Origin: CAZMGV01 sp964621525 [NCBI: uncultured bacterium]
Lineage (GTDB): Bacteria; JAGRBM01
Direction of reading: 5' to 3'
Assembly: GCA_964621525.1 (NCBI GenBank)
Contig: CAZUMS010000017.1
Span: forward strand, 1-64,000
Length of the DNA stretch: 64,000 bases
The notes below the pieces were generated by a model, which was given only the letters and a program-made list of their open reading frames with translations, made no database searches and was not told the DNA's origin. Of the stretch, positions 26,796-36,700 are shown piece after piece. The translations under genes and the position numbers were made by a program. Every line of letters starts with the position of its first letter. Position 1 is the stretch's first letter.

Positions 26796-27284
26796 GTGTC
26801 TGAAGCTCACGACCACGCTCACGAAAGCCACGACCACACCCAGACCTACATGGCCATCTGGGGGGTCCTGTTCGTCCTCACCATCGCGGAAGTCGCGGCG
26901 GCCGTCTACATGCACGGTGTGCCAATGATTCTCTCGCTGGTGAGCATGGCCTCGCTGAAGGCCGTGCTGGTGGCACGCTACTACATGCATCTGTCGTTCG
27001 AGCCGTCCAAGCTGTCGGTCATCGCGGCAGCACCGGTGCTGTTCCTGGCGATTTTCGCTGTATTCGTGACTATCGAATCGCGGGATATGCCCGTCGTCAG
27101 CATCCACACGGAAGCCGGTAACGCCGAAGTCGCCCGGCTGCTGGAAGAGAAGAAGTCCGGCGGAGCGGCCGCTCCGGCGGCCGAAGCCCCTGCCGCTGCT
27201 GAAAGCGCTCCGGCTGCCGAACAGGCCCCGGCCGCTTCGGAGCCTGCCGCGGCTCCCGCCGAGGCTGCCCCCGAAGGGCACTGA
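26796..27284 (+). CDS. heme-copper oxidase subunit IV family protein
   Basis: A 162-residue small membrane subunit. Three helices follow each other: MAIWGVLFVLTIAEVAAAVY, MILSLVSMASLKAVLVARYYMH and a third near residue 80, as in the CyoD/CoxD family. The first 16 residues are His-rich (HDHAHESHDH). The last 40 are an Ala/Pro/Glu tail unlike ordinary family members. GTG at 26796 follows AAGGAGAG by six bases. Translation follows subunit III, 32 bases upstream, and a strong terminator closes the unit. Confidence 0.88.
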   Translation: MSEAHDHAHESHDHTQTYMAIWGVLFVLTIAEVAAAVYMHGVPMILSLVSMASLKAVLVARYYMHLSFEPSKLSVIAAAPVLFLAIFAVFVTIESRDMPVVSIHTEAGNAEVARLLEEKKSGGAAAPAAEAPAAAESAPAAEQAPAASEPAAAPAEAAPEGH

Positions 27285-27307
27285 CCCTCCCGGTCTTTGA
27301 GAATGGC

Positions 27308-27333
27308 AAACGCCCGGGTTTTCCCGGGCGTTT
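27308..27333. terminator. strong intrinsic terminator
   Basis: AAACGCCCGGG and CCCGGGCGTTT form a perfect 11-bp stem with a TTTT loop, 24 bases after the oxidase subunit IV stop. The A/T ends give it a U-tract on both strands. Confidence 0.9.
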
Positions 27334-27642
27334 GTGCTTCGGCGCGGATTAGACGCGGTGCGTTAGCCATTTTCCTGCTTCCAGTCGCACTGAATGAACG
27401 CGAAATGGCTTTTAGACCTCTGTAACCCTGCGCATTTACAAGTTTTTCGTTGCCGGTCTGCTTTTCGGGCTCCTAAAGTTTACGGGTATTCATTCAGGTG
27501 TCTGACTTTTACCGCTGGGCGGCTTAGTCTGTCTTTCATCGGACAGAAAAGAGTGCGGTCGCCGCAGAATTCCGCAGGAGCGTTGATCGCTTCCTGCGGG
27601 TGAGCTGCGGAGCGGGTGGGGTTTTTAAGGCCAGTGCAGGAC
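27334..27642 (+). other. intergenic region before the OmpA-family gene
   Basis: About 310 bases without a credible gene, less GC-rich than its flanks. A possible promoter, TTGCCG (27450-27455), 18-base spacer, TAAAGT (27474-27479), points to the downstream gene. The long 5' leader that would result has no structure I recognise. No RNA gene is seen. Confidence 0.5.
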
Positions 27643-29703
27643 ATGAACCGAGAGGAACGGCGCCAGCGTGGCAGCCGTACGCTGGCCGGAGCAGGGCGCG
27701 GGTCCCCTGTAATCCGAATCATTCTTCCGCTCCTGCTGGTAATTCTTTCCTTCACCGCCGCTAGCGCGCAGACGCAGCGCCGCCCGCTCGCCCCGAACAT
27801 CAAGGGTACGGTGGGTCTCTTCCGCACGAATTCGGCCGAGATCATGCCGAAGGACACGTTTACGCTGGGCCTCGCGACGGAGATCTTCGTTGCCGACGGT
27901 TTCCTCGTCACCGACGCCAAGACCAAGCGCATGGTGAGCACGTTCCACCTGTCCTGGGTGCCGTGGTGGCGGGACCTCGAATGGAACGATTACGGCATCG
28001 GCGCCGAAGTCGCAGTCGCGCCCATGTGGTCCGCGGTGACGGTGAAGGGCGTCGATCCGAACCAGGTCGACCCGGCCAAGATCGCCCTCGTGCAGGTGAC
28101 GGGCGTGAACGCAAGCCTCAAGTTCTCGTTCACGAACCCGAACGAGGATCATAAGCGCGAGTTCTCCGGTTACCTCGGCCTGTTCTACCACCTCCCGTCC
28201 GATGCCAACGACATCGCCCTCAAGTTCGGCGAGGCGTCCTACGAGGTGAGTATCGGCGGAACCTGGGATATCGCCGCTCCGAGCGACGTCGACCCCTCGA
28301 AGCGCAATATTCCGCTCCGGTTCCATCTGAATACGGGCTACCAGTGGAACGGCTACAAGGGTCGCAAGACGTTCCTCTCGGATACAACCCCGGGCGGCAA
28401 CCCGAACGACCTCGCCGATCCGACGAACACGATCCTGCGGTTCGCCCTCGGGCGACCGGAATCGAACATCATCCCGGTGCGGATTGGCGGCGAGTACGTT
28501 GTCCGCCGGTTCCTCACGCTGTTCATGGAGTGGGGACTCGACGGCATCACCGGCGGCCCGCCGGGCTTCGGGTTCTTCGACTCTCCGCAGCGGCTCGGTA
28601 CGGGCATCCGCTTCTATCCGACCAAACAGTTCGTCGCGACCGTGGGCGGCGAGTTCGCCCTTGTCCAGAACCCCGATCCGGATGTCTACATCGATCCGGA
28701 CTGGAACCTCATCCTGCAGGTCGCCTATCTCGGCCTGCCCGAGCCGCCGCCGCCGCCGATCCCGCTGATTGAGCCGCAGGAGCGTGCAATTATCGCCGTC
28801 ACGAAGGGCAAGATCGCCGGATACGTACGCGACAAGGAGACGTTCGAACCGCTGGGGCGCGCCGTCGTGCGCTACCCGGACCGCGGTCTGACCGACCAGA
28901 TCACCGACAAGGACACGGGCGCTTTCACGAGCTACGAGTTCGACGCAGGCCCGGTCGAAGTCGAATGCGTGGCCGAGACCTACCCGTCTCCGGGCCGCAT
29001 CACTGTGGAAGTGATTCCCGGCCAGACGACGCTGTCGGAATGTCTGCTCGAGCGGCCGAAGGAGGCCCCGCCGGCCTTCGCCGTATTCCAGGGCACCGTG
29101 CGCGACGAGGACGGCAACCTGATCGCCGGACAGGTGATCATCGAGGGCCGCCAGGAGCGGGCCGACACGGAAGCCGGCATCGGCGCCTTCAAGTTCACCT
29201 TCTCGCCGGGCAACTTCGCCGCGACGGCTTCGGCTCCCGGTCACTTCGACGAAACCTTCAAGTTCGAGCTTGTGGCTGACCAGATGCTGGTTCACGACTT
29301 CATCCTGAAGAAGAAACCCGTGATCCAGAAGAAGAAGTTCGTCGAGGTGAAGGAAGACCGCCTCGAGATCAGCCAGACAATCCTGTTCGTCACCGGCAAG
29401 GCGACGATCCTCGAACAGTCGTTCCCGATCCTGTCCGAAGTGGCGGCGGCCCTGCGCGACCGTCCCGAGCTCAAGATCGAGATCGGCGGCCATACCGACA
29501 GCCGCGGCTCCGATGCTGTCAACAAGAAGCTCTCGCAGGCCCGCGCCGATTCGGTCCGCAAGTGGCTGATCGACAAGGGCGGTATCGCCGCCGACCGCCT
29601 GACGGCGGTGGGCTACGGCGAGAGCGTTCCGCTCGTGAGCCCGGACGACACCGAGCTCAAGCGGGCCAAGAACCGCCGCGTCGAGTTCCGGATCCTCCAG
29701 TAA
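27643..29703 (+). CDS. OmpA-family outer-membrane protein with carboxypeptidase-regulatory-like domains
   Basis: A 686-residue exported protein. A signal peptide (hydrophobic core, AASAQ cleavage) is followed by a large beta-rich region (residues about 45-380) that probably forms an outer-membrane barrel. Two carboxypeptidase-regulatory-like beta domains follow: IAGYVRDKETFEPLGRAVV and FQGTVRDEDGNLIAGQVII. The last 120 residues are an OmpA peptidoglycan-binding domain (ILFVTGKATILEQSFPIL, IGGHTDSRGSDAVN, LSQARADSVRKWL, GYGESVPL). The start is uncertain: ATG 27643 gives a long charged n-region, and GTG 27616 is also possible. It likely anchors the outer membrane to the cell wall. Confidence 0.88.
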   Translation: MNREERRQRGSRTLAGAGRGSPVIRIILPLLLVILSFTAASAQTQRRPLAPNIKGTVGLFRTNSAEIMPKDTFTLGLATEIFVADGFLVTDAKTKRMVSTFHLSWVPWWRDLEWNDYGIGAEVAVAPMWSAVTVKGVDPNQVDPAKIALVQVTGVNASLKFSFTNPNEDHKREFSGYLGLFYHLPSDANDIALKFGEASYEVSIGGTWDIAAPSDVDPSKRNIPLRFHLNTGYQWNGYKGRKTFLSDTTPGGNPNDLADPTNTILRFALGRPESNIIPVRIGGEYVVRRFLTLFMEWGLDGITGGPPGFGFFDSPQRLGTGIRFYPTKQFVATVGGEFALVQNPDPDVYIDPDWNLILQVAYLGLPEPPPPPIPLIEPQERAIIAVTKGKIAGYVRDKETFEPLGRAVVRYPDRGLTDQITDKDTGAFTSYEFDAGPVEVECVAETYPSPGRITVEVIPGQTTLSECLLERPKEAPPAFAVFQGTVRDEDGNLIAGQVIIEGRQERADTEAGIGAFKFTFSPGNFAATASAPGHFDETFKFELVADQMLVHDFILKKKPVIQKKKFVEVKEDRLEISQTILFVTGKATILEQSFPILSEVAAALRDRPELKIEIGGHTDSRGSDAVNKKLSQARADSVRKWLIDKGGIAADRLTAVGYGESVPLVSPDDTELKRAKNRRVEFRILQ

Positions 29704-29716
29704 AAGTCAGGCAGGT

Positions 29717-30904
29717 TCAGGCCGCCGAAAGCCGCCGGAGAATCCGGCCGGCGCCTTCTTTCAGCACCGCTTCGGGCGTCAGCAGGCTGATGACCAGATA
29801 CGCCCCGCCGGAACAGTCGTAGAAGTAGCCCGGCTGGACCAGCACGTGGTCCTTCTCGAGCAGTTCCAGCGCCAGCGCTTCATCGTCGTCCCGGCTGTGG
29901 ATTTTCAGCATCGCGTACCAGCCGCCCTCGGCGGCCAGAAGCTCCGTGGTTTCGCAGGAACCGGTCATCTGGCGGAGGGTGGCCAGATTGGCGCGAACCC
30001 GCTCCCGGATGGGTGCCTGAAGCCGGGGCAGGAGGCCCAGGAGGCCTTCCAGTGCTGTCTGCACGGGGGTCCCGACAGACAGATAGGTGTCGGCGATCAG
30101 TTCCAGCCGCTCGAGGCATGAGGAGATCGCCGGTTCGGGGCCGCTGGCGAGAATCCAGGACAGTTTGAGCTGCGGCAGGCCCAATGTCTTCGACAGTCCG
30201 CCGAGGGAGAAGGTAAGGGCGTGCCGGGCGGCCATCGCCGACGCCGCGGCAGGTCCGGCCCCGCCCGAAACAGGATCGAGCGGATAGTCCTCGAACACCT
30301 CGTCCGCGACGATGGCGAGGCCCCGCTCCCCGGCGAGCCGGGCGAGTTGTTCGAGCTCTCCTGCCTTCAGATAGTTCCCGGTGGGGTTGTTCGGGCTCAC
30401 CACCACGATAGCCCTGGCCTTTTGCCCTTCGTCGGTGGCGAGGGCCGCTTCGACCGAATCGAAGTCGATCTTCCAGCCCTTTTCGTAGACGAGCTCGTAC
30501 GGGACGCGGACGGCGCATTCGAGCTCGATCAGATGGTCGAGCAGTGGGTAGCTGGGTTCGGGCACCAGCACGGCATCTCCCGGATCACACAGCAGCTTGA
30601 ACAGGTACCCATAGGCCTCGCTGGTCGAGGCGGTGAGAAAGATCCGTTCGGGATCGATATTGTGTCCGCGTCCCGCAAGATGGCGGGCAAGTGCCTGCCG
30701 GGCTCCCGGCAGGCCGTGAGGGTCCGGCTCGTAATGGAGGTTAGCCGGGCTGGAGAGCAGCGGGAGGATGTCCGCCGTGGGGACGAGTCCCGCCCGTGCC
30801 GGATTCGAAACCGTCAGGTTCAGGAGCCCGGGGCGCGGCGTCGCTTCGAGGGCCCTGGAGAGGGGATTGAGGTCGAACCGGTGGGGTGTGCGTGTTGAAA
30901 ACAT
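29717..30904 (-). CDS. pyridoxal-phosphate-dependent aminotransferase (class I/II)
   Basis: A 395-residue fold-type I PLP enzyme. VSPNNPTGNYL is the usual substrate-binding block, ADEVFEDYPL carries the Asp that holds the PLP ring nitrogen, and SLGGLSKTLGLPQLKLSW contains the Schiff-base Lys. The substrate cannot be told. ATG at 30904 is chosen because longer upstream reading would overlap the divergent manC gene; its GGAG is unusually close to the start. It converges on the OmpA-family gene with only 13 bases between stops. Confidence 0.88.
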   Translation of the reverse strand: MFSTRTPHRFDLNPLSRALEATPRPGLLNLTVSNPARAGLVPTADILPLLSSPANLHYEPDPHGLPGARQALARHLAGRGHNIDPERIFLTASTSEAYGYLFKLLCDPGDAVLVPEPSYPLLDHLIELECAVRVPYELVYEKGWKIDFDSVEAALATDEGQKARAIVVVSPNNPTGNYLKAGELEQLARLAGERGLAIVADEVFEDYPLDPVSGGAGPAAASAMAARHALTFSLGGLSKTLGLPQLKLSWILASGPEPAISSCLERLELIADTYLSVGTPVQTALEGLLGLLPRLQAPIRERVRANLATLRQMTGSCETTELLAAEGGWYAMLKIHSRDDDEALALELLEKDHVLVQPGYFYDCSGGAYLVISLLTPEAVLKEGAGRILRRLSAA

Positions 30905-30989
30905 CTCCGGACAGCTAAGCCGTCCGGACGGCGGACGGCAACCTGCTCCCCCTTGCGGAGGGTCCGGCGGCGGACCATAACAGGGGCCA

Positions 30990-32093
30990 ATGGCAACTGA
31001 CCCCAAACGGGTGGCGGTGATCATGGCCGGCGGTTCGGGAGAGCGGTTCTGGCCGCTGTCGCGCCGGCTCCGTCCCAAGCAGCTTCTGAAGCTGGGCGAC
31101 CCGGACCGGACGATGCTCCAGCAGGCGCTGGACCGTATCCGGCCCCTGTTTCCGGCGGACCGGATTTTCATCGTCACGGGCGAGCACCTTCTGGAGCCCA
31201 TCCGGTCGTCGAAACCGGGAATTCCGGATGAGAACGTGATTGCCGAGCCGGCGAAGCGGAACACCTCCGGCGCGCTCGTTTTTGCGGCGGCGACGGTTCT
31301 CGCCCGGACGGACGGGCCGCCGGACCGGATTTCGATGGCGATCTTCGCCGCCGACCACCGGATCGAACCGGACGACCTCTTCCGGCAGGATGTGGAGGCG
31401 GCACTCGGAACAGCCGGCACGGACGGCGGACTTTGCGTGATCGGGATCCCTCCCGCCCGGCCGGCTACTGGCTACGGCTATATCGAGACGGATGGCGTGG
31501 CGCCGGCCGTGGGCCGGGCCGTTACGGTCCGGTCGTTCCGGGAGAAGCCCGATCTCGATACCGCGAAGGTCTATTCCGCTTCGGGCCGTCACTACTGGAA
31601 CTCGGGAATGTTCTTCTGGCGACTCGACGAATTCCTGAGGGAGCTGGCCGGGACGGCGCCGGAGCTGGCCGGTGCGGTTCCCCGGCTGGCAGAACTGATC
31701 CGGACGGGCGGCGCCGCAGAGCTGCGCCGCCGTTTTGAAGATCTGCCGAGTATCTCCATTGACTACGCCCTCATGGAGAAGGCGAAAACCGTCCGCATGG
31801 TTCCCGCCCGGTTCCGGTGGGACGATCTCGGCACCTGGGAATCCCTGCGCCGGGCCCAGGCGCCCGACAGCGAAGGGAATGTCACCACGGGAGATCCGGT
31901 CTTGATCGGAACGAAGAATTCCATCGTCGTGAACGAACCGGGGCCCGGGCGCATGGCGGTCGCCGTCGTAGGCCTTGAGAACGTCGTCGTCGCCGTCACC
32001 GAGGATGGGGTACTCGTCCTCGCGGCGGACCATTCGGAGGACGTGTCCAGGGTCGTTGCGGAGCTGAAAAGGCGTGGCGGAAAGCAGACCTGA
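30990..32093 (+). CDS. manC: mannose-1-phosphate guanylyltransferase
   Basis: A 367-residue nucleotidyltransferase forming GDP-mannose for polysaccharides or glycolipids. The N-terminal MAGGSGERFWPLSRRLRPKQ is the GTP-binding and catalytic block, then FIVTGEHLL, GYGYIETDG and VRSFREKPD, and SIDYALMEKA. Length corresponds to the monofunctional enzyme without the isomerase domain. It is a single gene ending in a strong shared terminator. Confidence 0.92.
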   Translation: MATDPKRVAVIMAGGSGERFWPLSRRLRPKQLLKLGDPDRTMLQQALDRIRPLFPADRIFIVTGEHLLEPIRSSKPGIPDENVIAEPAKRNTSGALVFAAATVLARTDGPPDRISMAIFAADHRIEPDDLFRQDVEAALGTAGTDGGLCVIGIPPARPATGYGYIETDGVAPAVGRAVTVRSFREKPDLDTAKVYSASGRHYWNSGMFFWRLDEFLRELAGTAPELAGAVPRLAELIRTGGAAELRRRFEDLPSISIDYALMEKAKTVRMVPARFRWDDLGTWESLRRAQAPDSEGNVTTGDPVLIGTKNSIVVNEPGPGRMAVAVVGLENVVVAVTEDGVLVLAADHSEDVSRVVAELKRRGGKQT

Positions 32094-32109
32094 CCGTTTT
32101 CGGTTCGAG

Positions 32110-32148
32110 GCAAAAGAAAAGGCGGTTTGTGGCCGCCTTTTCTTTTGC
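32110..32148. terminator. bidirectional intrinsic terminator
   Basis: A perfect 16-bp stem, 32110-32125 with 32133-32148, has a 7-base loop. The A-rich left arm and T-rich right arm provide U-tracts in either direction. It separates the convergent manC and carboxyltransferase genes. Confidence 0.92.
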
Positions 32149-32163
32149 GCGCGATCCGCGGGC

Positions 32164-33732
32164 TTAGAGCGGGATATTCCCGTGCGGTGCCCGTTCTTCG
32201 GAGCCGGTCGCTTCCAGCATGCCGAGGTAATGTACGAGCTTCTGCCGGGTCGAGTTCGGCTGGATCACTTCGTCGATCCACCCGCGCTCGGCCGCTAGAC
32301 CCACCGACATGTAGTCCTCGCGGTACTTCTGGCACAGCTCGTCGAACCGGGCCTTGGGATCGGCGGCGGCTTTCAGCTCCTTGCCGTAGAGGATTTCCAC
32401 CGCGCCCTCGGCGCCCATGACCGAGATCTGGGCCGACGGCCATGCGAGGTTCACTTCCGAGCCCAGGTGCTTCGACGACATGACGATGTAGGCGCCGCCG
32501 AACGCCTTGCGCATGATGACCGTGAGGCGCGGAACGCGGGCCTCCACGTAGGCGTAGAGCAGCTTCGCGCCGTGGACGATGATGCCGTTGTGTTCCTGCA
32601 CCGAGCCCGGCATGAAGCCGGGGACGTCGACCAGCGAGACGAGCGGGATGCCGAAGCAGCTCATGGTCCGGATAAATCGTGCCGCCTTCCGGGACGAATT
32701 GATGTCGAGCACGCCGGCCCGTTCCTTGGGCTGGTTGGCGATGATGGCCACGGACCGGCCCGCAAGACGCGCCATGCCGACGACGACGCTCGGGGCGTAG
32801 TCGGGCTGGATCTCGAGGAAACTGCCTTCGTCGGCGACCTGCCCGATTACGTCGCGGACGTCGTAGGGCTTGCGGAAGTTTTCCGGAACGATCTGGGTGA
32901 GGGGGATGACCTTCGCCGGTTCTTTCGCCTCGATTTTCTGGTGGAGGAGGTAATACAGCATCTGCCGTGTCACCTCGATGGCGCCCTTTTCGTCCTTGCG
33001 GACGACGTGGGCGACGCCGCTCTTCTTCGCGTGGGTATTCGCGCCGCCGAGGGTTTCGCCGTCCACGTCCTCGAACATGGCCTGTTTCACGACCTTCGGG
33101 CCGGTGACGAACATGAGCGCATCGGCCTCCGAGAGGACGATGAAATCGGTGATCGAAGGCGAGTAGACCGCACCTCCCGCGCACGGACCCAGCACGACCG
33201 AGAATTGCGGGACTTTGCCGGAGAACTTCACGTTGCGGCGGAAAATCTCGCCGTAACCCGCGAGCGCGGCGACGCCTTCCTGGATGCGCGCGCCGCCTGA
33301 ATCGAGGAGGCCGATCACCGGTGCGCCGATGCGGTCGGCGAGGTCCATGCCCTTGCAGATCTTGCGGGCGTGGGCTTCGCCGAGCGAGCCGCCCATGAAC
33401 CGCCGGTCCTGCGCGAAGGCCACCGCCGGGCGGCCGTGGATCTTCCCCGTCGCCACGACGACGCCGTCGCCGCTGGCGCGTTTGCCCTCCATGCCCCAGC
33501 CCCGGGCCTGGTGCTGGACAAGGGCGTCCAGCTCCTCGAACCGGCCGTCGTCGAACAGCGACTGGAGCCGCCGGTACGGGATGTTCTCTGCCGGGGCCGG
33601 ACCGGTCTTTGCCGGCTCAGCCGGGGTCAGCGGCCGGGGGATGGCCACTGCGGGAGCGGGCACGGGCGGGATGATCGCCGGAGCCGGCTGAGCGTGAGTT
33701 TCAACGGATGTGGTGCGGAGTTTCCATGCCAT
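32164..33732 (-). CDS. acyl-CoA carboxylase, carboxyltransferase subunit
   Basis: A 522-residue PccB/AccD-type protein moving CO2 from biotin to an acyl-CoA. Two crotonase-like halves are seen: first GRPAVAFAQDRRFMGGSLGEAHARKI, LLDSGGARIQEG and VLGPCAGGAVYSPS; second NQPKERAGVLDINSSRKAARFI, LVDVPGFMPGS and MRKAFGGAYIVMSSKHLG. The first 45 residues are an unusual Ala/Pro-rich extension. ATG 33732 has AGGAAA upstream. It lies 57 bases downstream of the megasynthase gene on the same strand, so it probably supplies malonyl-CoA or methylmalonyl-CoA to it. No biotin carboxylase or biotin carrier gene is nearby. Acyl-CoA preference is unknown. Confidence 0.92.
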   Translation of the reverse strand: MAWKLRTTSVETHAQPAPAIIPPVPAPAVAIPRPLTPAEPAKTGPAPAENIPYRRLQSLFDDGRFEELDALVQHQARGWGMEGKRASGDGVVVATGKIHGRPAVAFAQDRRFMGGSLGEAHARKICKGMDLADRIGAPVIGLLDSGGARIQEGVAALAGYGEIFRRNVKFSGKVPQFSVVLGPCAGGAVYSPSITDFIVLSEADALMFVTGPKVVKQAMFEDVDGETLGGANTHAKKSGVAHVVRKDEKGAIEVTRQMLYYLLHQKIEAKEPAKVIPLTQIVPENFRKPYDVRDVIGQVADEGSFLEIQPDYAPSVVVGMARLAGRSVAIIANQPKERAGVLDINSSRKAARFIRTMSCFGIPLVSLVDVPGFMPGSVQEHNGIIVHGAKLLYAYVEARVPRLTVIMRKAFGGAYIVMSSKHLGSEVNLAWPSAQISVMGAEGAVEILYGKELKAAADPKARFDELCQKYREDYMSVGLAAERGWIDEVIQPNSTRQKLVHYLGMLEATGSEERAPHGNIPL

Positions 33733-33789
33733 GACTGTGTTTCCTCTGGTTCTGCCTTGCTTGTCCCTGCCGTGCCCTCGGCCAGCCGG

Positions 33790-36700
33790 TTATGATTTGT
33801 CTTTCGCGTTGAGCGGAACGCCCATGCCCCAGCCGCGCGTGCCGCCGTCCTGTTTCCAGACGCCGCTCGGCGGGCGGATCGCCTCGATGACGGTGAGAAT
33901 GTATTCGCCCGCGACCGTGAAGCGGCCGCTGAAGGAGGCGAGGTTCTTCTGCGCCCGGACGGTTTCGGCCTCGCCGGAAAGCCGGATCTCGGCCGTTCCG
34001 TTCGCAAGGTCCGGGAGGATTGCCACCTGGTCGGGACGCAGCCGGAGGCCAGTACCCAGGGTCTTCAGGGCGGCTTCCTTGAACGACCAGATGATCGTCG
34101 CCACCCGTCCGCGTTCCGGTCCGGCCGGGAGCGCCCGGCGCTCCTCGGCGGTGAAGTTGTCCTCAAGGAACGCTTCCGTGCGGTCGCCGATGCGTTCGAT
34201 ATCGACGCCGAGCTGCCGCTCTTCGCCGATGATATCGCGTTTCTCCCAGACGATCGCCGTCGCCCAGATATTCGAGTGCGAGATCGTGAGGCCGTACCGC
34301 TCGCCGTGGGCGCCGAAAAATTTCGGCTCGCCGGTTTCGTCGGCCTTTACGATGATGTGGCCGTCCACGCCGAAACCCCGGAGCGCCCGGCGGGCCGCAA
34401 GACGTCCCGCGAGCCAGTCGAGGCGGCGTTTCTCGAAGGTGATCGTCGCGTATTCGCCCTTCTCGTCCGCCGACAGCTCGGCGAGGACCGAGTTCGGATC
34501 GCGGTCCAGGTCCTTGAGGACCGTGCCGATGTCGAGCACCTGGAACCGGAGCCACGGGGCGTTGAGGGGCGAGGCCGGGACCGGCACTTCGGCCCGCTGG
34601 ACCTCGGCGGCCGGAGCGGGAGCAGTGGCCGGAGCCGCCGTCTGGAGCTCCGCAGCCGGGGCGCCGCCCTCGGCGATCCGCTTCAGCACATAGTCCGTCA
34701 GCTGGTTCAGGGTCGGATAATCGCGGAGCTTGAAGTTCGGGTCCTTCTCGAGCCCGTAGTGCTGGCGCACCTGCGCAAACACCTCGGCCTGCTTCACCGT
34801 GTCGATGCCGAGATCGCCCTCGAGATCGGCGGCCGGGGAGATATCCGACGGCTCGTACCCGGTTTCACGGCAGAGAACCTCCATCACCACCGCAAAGACC
34901 TCGTCGCGGCCTGCTGCCGTCACGGGGACGTTCGCTGCCGGAGCGGGGGCCGCCTGCACCGGGGCCGGAGCCGCAGGGGCGGTCTGGACCGCCGGAGAAT
35001 CCCTCAGGGCGGCAAGGGCGGCTGGGAGCGTTTCCACGGTTCCGGTGGTTACCTGGTCGTAACCCACAAGCGAGAGAAGCTCGCTGCCGTCGGTTCCGAA
35101 AACGCGGACGTTACAGCGGTAAATGCCGCCGTCCATCTTCGAGACCGGTGTGACCGAGATGGACAGGGCTTCGCCCGCTTCGACCGGCCGGTGAACGGCG
35201 AGCCACTGGATTCCGGACGGGAGCACGCTCGCGCCGGTTTCGATCATCGTGCGGAGGCCTGCCGCCTGGAACGCTGCCTCGATGGCGGAAGCCGTCGCAT
35301 CGGCGGGCGCGACCGCGGCGCCGCCTGAGAATACAGCTCCAGCGCGGGCGCCGAACTGCCAGTTCTGGCCGGCTTTCTCGATGGCCCCGGTCATCACCTG
35401 GAATCGCGGGCCGTGGAAATAGACCTGATAGACCGCCTGCCGGAGCGCGCCGTTACCCGCGAGCATCCGCGCAGCGGCGCGTTCGGGCTTCACGCTGGGC
35501 ACCGAGAAATGCCCGGCCCGGAAATGGATCTTGTACTCGGGGCCGCTGGGCGAGGGCTGGAGCACCTCGACTGAACCCGGGGTCGCCTTCAGATCGGCCG
35601 TCTTGCCGGTGAACACCTTGATGGCCCGCTCGAACTTCACATCGGTGACTTCGAACGGCTTGCCGCCGAAGCCGGCTTCCCGGCGCATCAGCTCGATGCC
35701 GCCGACGCCGGGCCACACGGCCGTTCCCGCGATGGCATGATCGGCCAGCCAGGGTTCGGTCAGGGTGGACACCTTGAGCTGGGTGGAACCCTTCGGGGCG
35801 GCCGGAACCTGGGGTGGCGGTTTTACCGCGCCGCTCCGGTCGAGATCGCCCAGAGTTCCACAGGCGAGAATCTCGCCGGCCGTTCCGGCCATCAGTTCCG
35901 CCCGGACGAGCGGGGCGCCAGTGGCCGGGTAGATGAGGTCCACACCGGTTTCCTTGAAAAAGTCTTTCGCGACGCCGCGCGAGGCCATGCCGACTTCGGC
36001 CCATGCCGACCAGTCGATGAGGAGCGGGCGGGCGGCCGGGTTGCCGACGGCGCTGAAATGACGGACGAGGCCGGTGAGCGCGCCGTTGGCGGCGGCATAA
36101 TCGGCCTGGCCCTTGTTGCCGAACCGGCCCACGACGGAGCCGAACATGACGAACGCCTCCAGCGGATCCGTCCGGGTTTCGAGGGCCAGCGAGATCGCAC
36201 CTTCAAGCTTCACGCCGAGGGTCGCCCGGATATCGTCCAGCGTCTTTTCGGCGGTCGAGCGGCTCATCTCGCGGCCAGCGCCGTGGATCACGACGTTGAT
36301 CGTGCCGAAATCGGCCCGGACCGACCGGAGGAGGTTCTTCACGCCTTCGGGCCTGGCGAGGTCGCAGGCGTAGTAGCGGGCCTCGACGCCGAGCGCCCGG
36401 AGGGCTTCCAGCGCGCTGTGGATCTCGGCCGCGCCGAGACGGCGGCGGACTTCAGCTTCCAGCTCGGCGGCGGAGGGCTGCTGGCCGCTGGCCTTGGCGG
36501 CCTGACGGACTTCCTTGCGGATCGCCTTCTCGTCGGCGGCCTCGACGGGGCCCTGCGGGGCGGGCGAGGAACCGACGAGGGCGAACCGGCCGCCCAGATG
36601 ACGGGCGAGGTCCATTACGATTTCCTTCGTGATGCCCCGGGCGCCGCCCGTGACGAGCCATACGCGGTCCTGGCGCGCCTTGAGGCCGTTCGCACCCTGG

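Noticed and set aside
27625-29493. Open frame of over 600 codons opposite the OmpA-family gene
   Set aside because: Composition is Arg/Glu/His-rich without motifs; the plus-strand gene explains the sequence.
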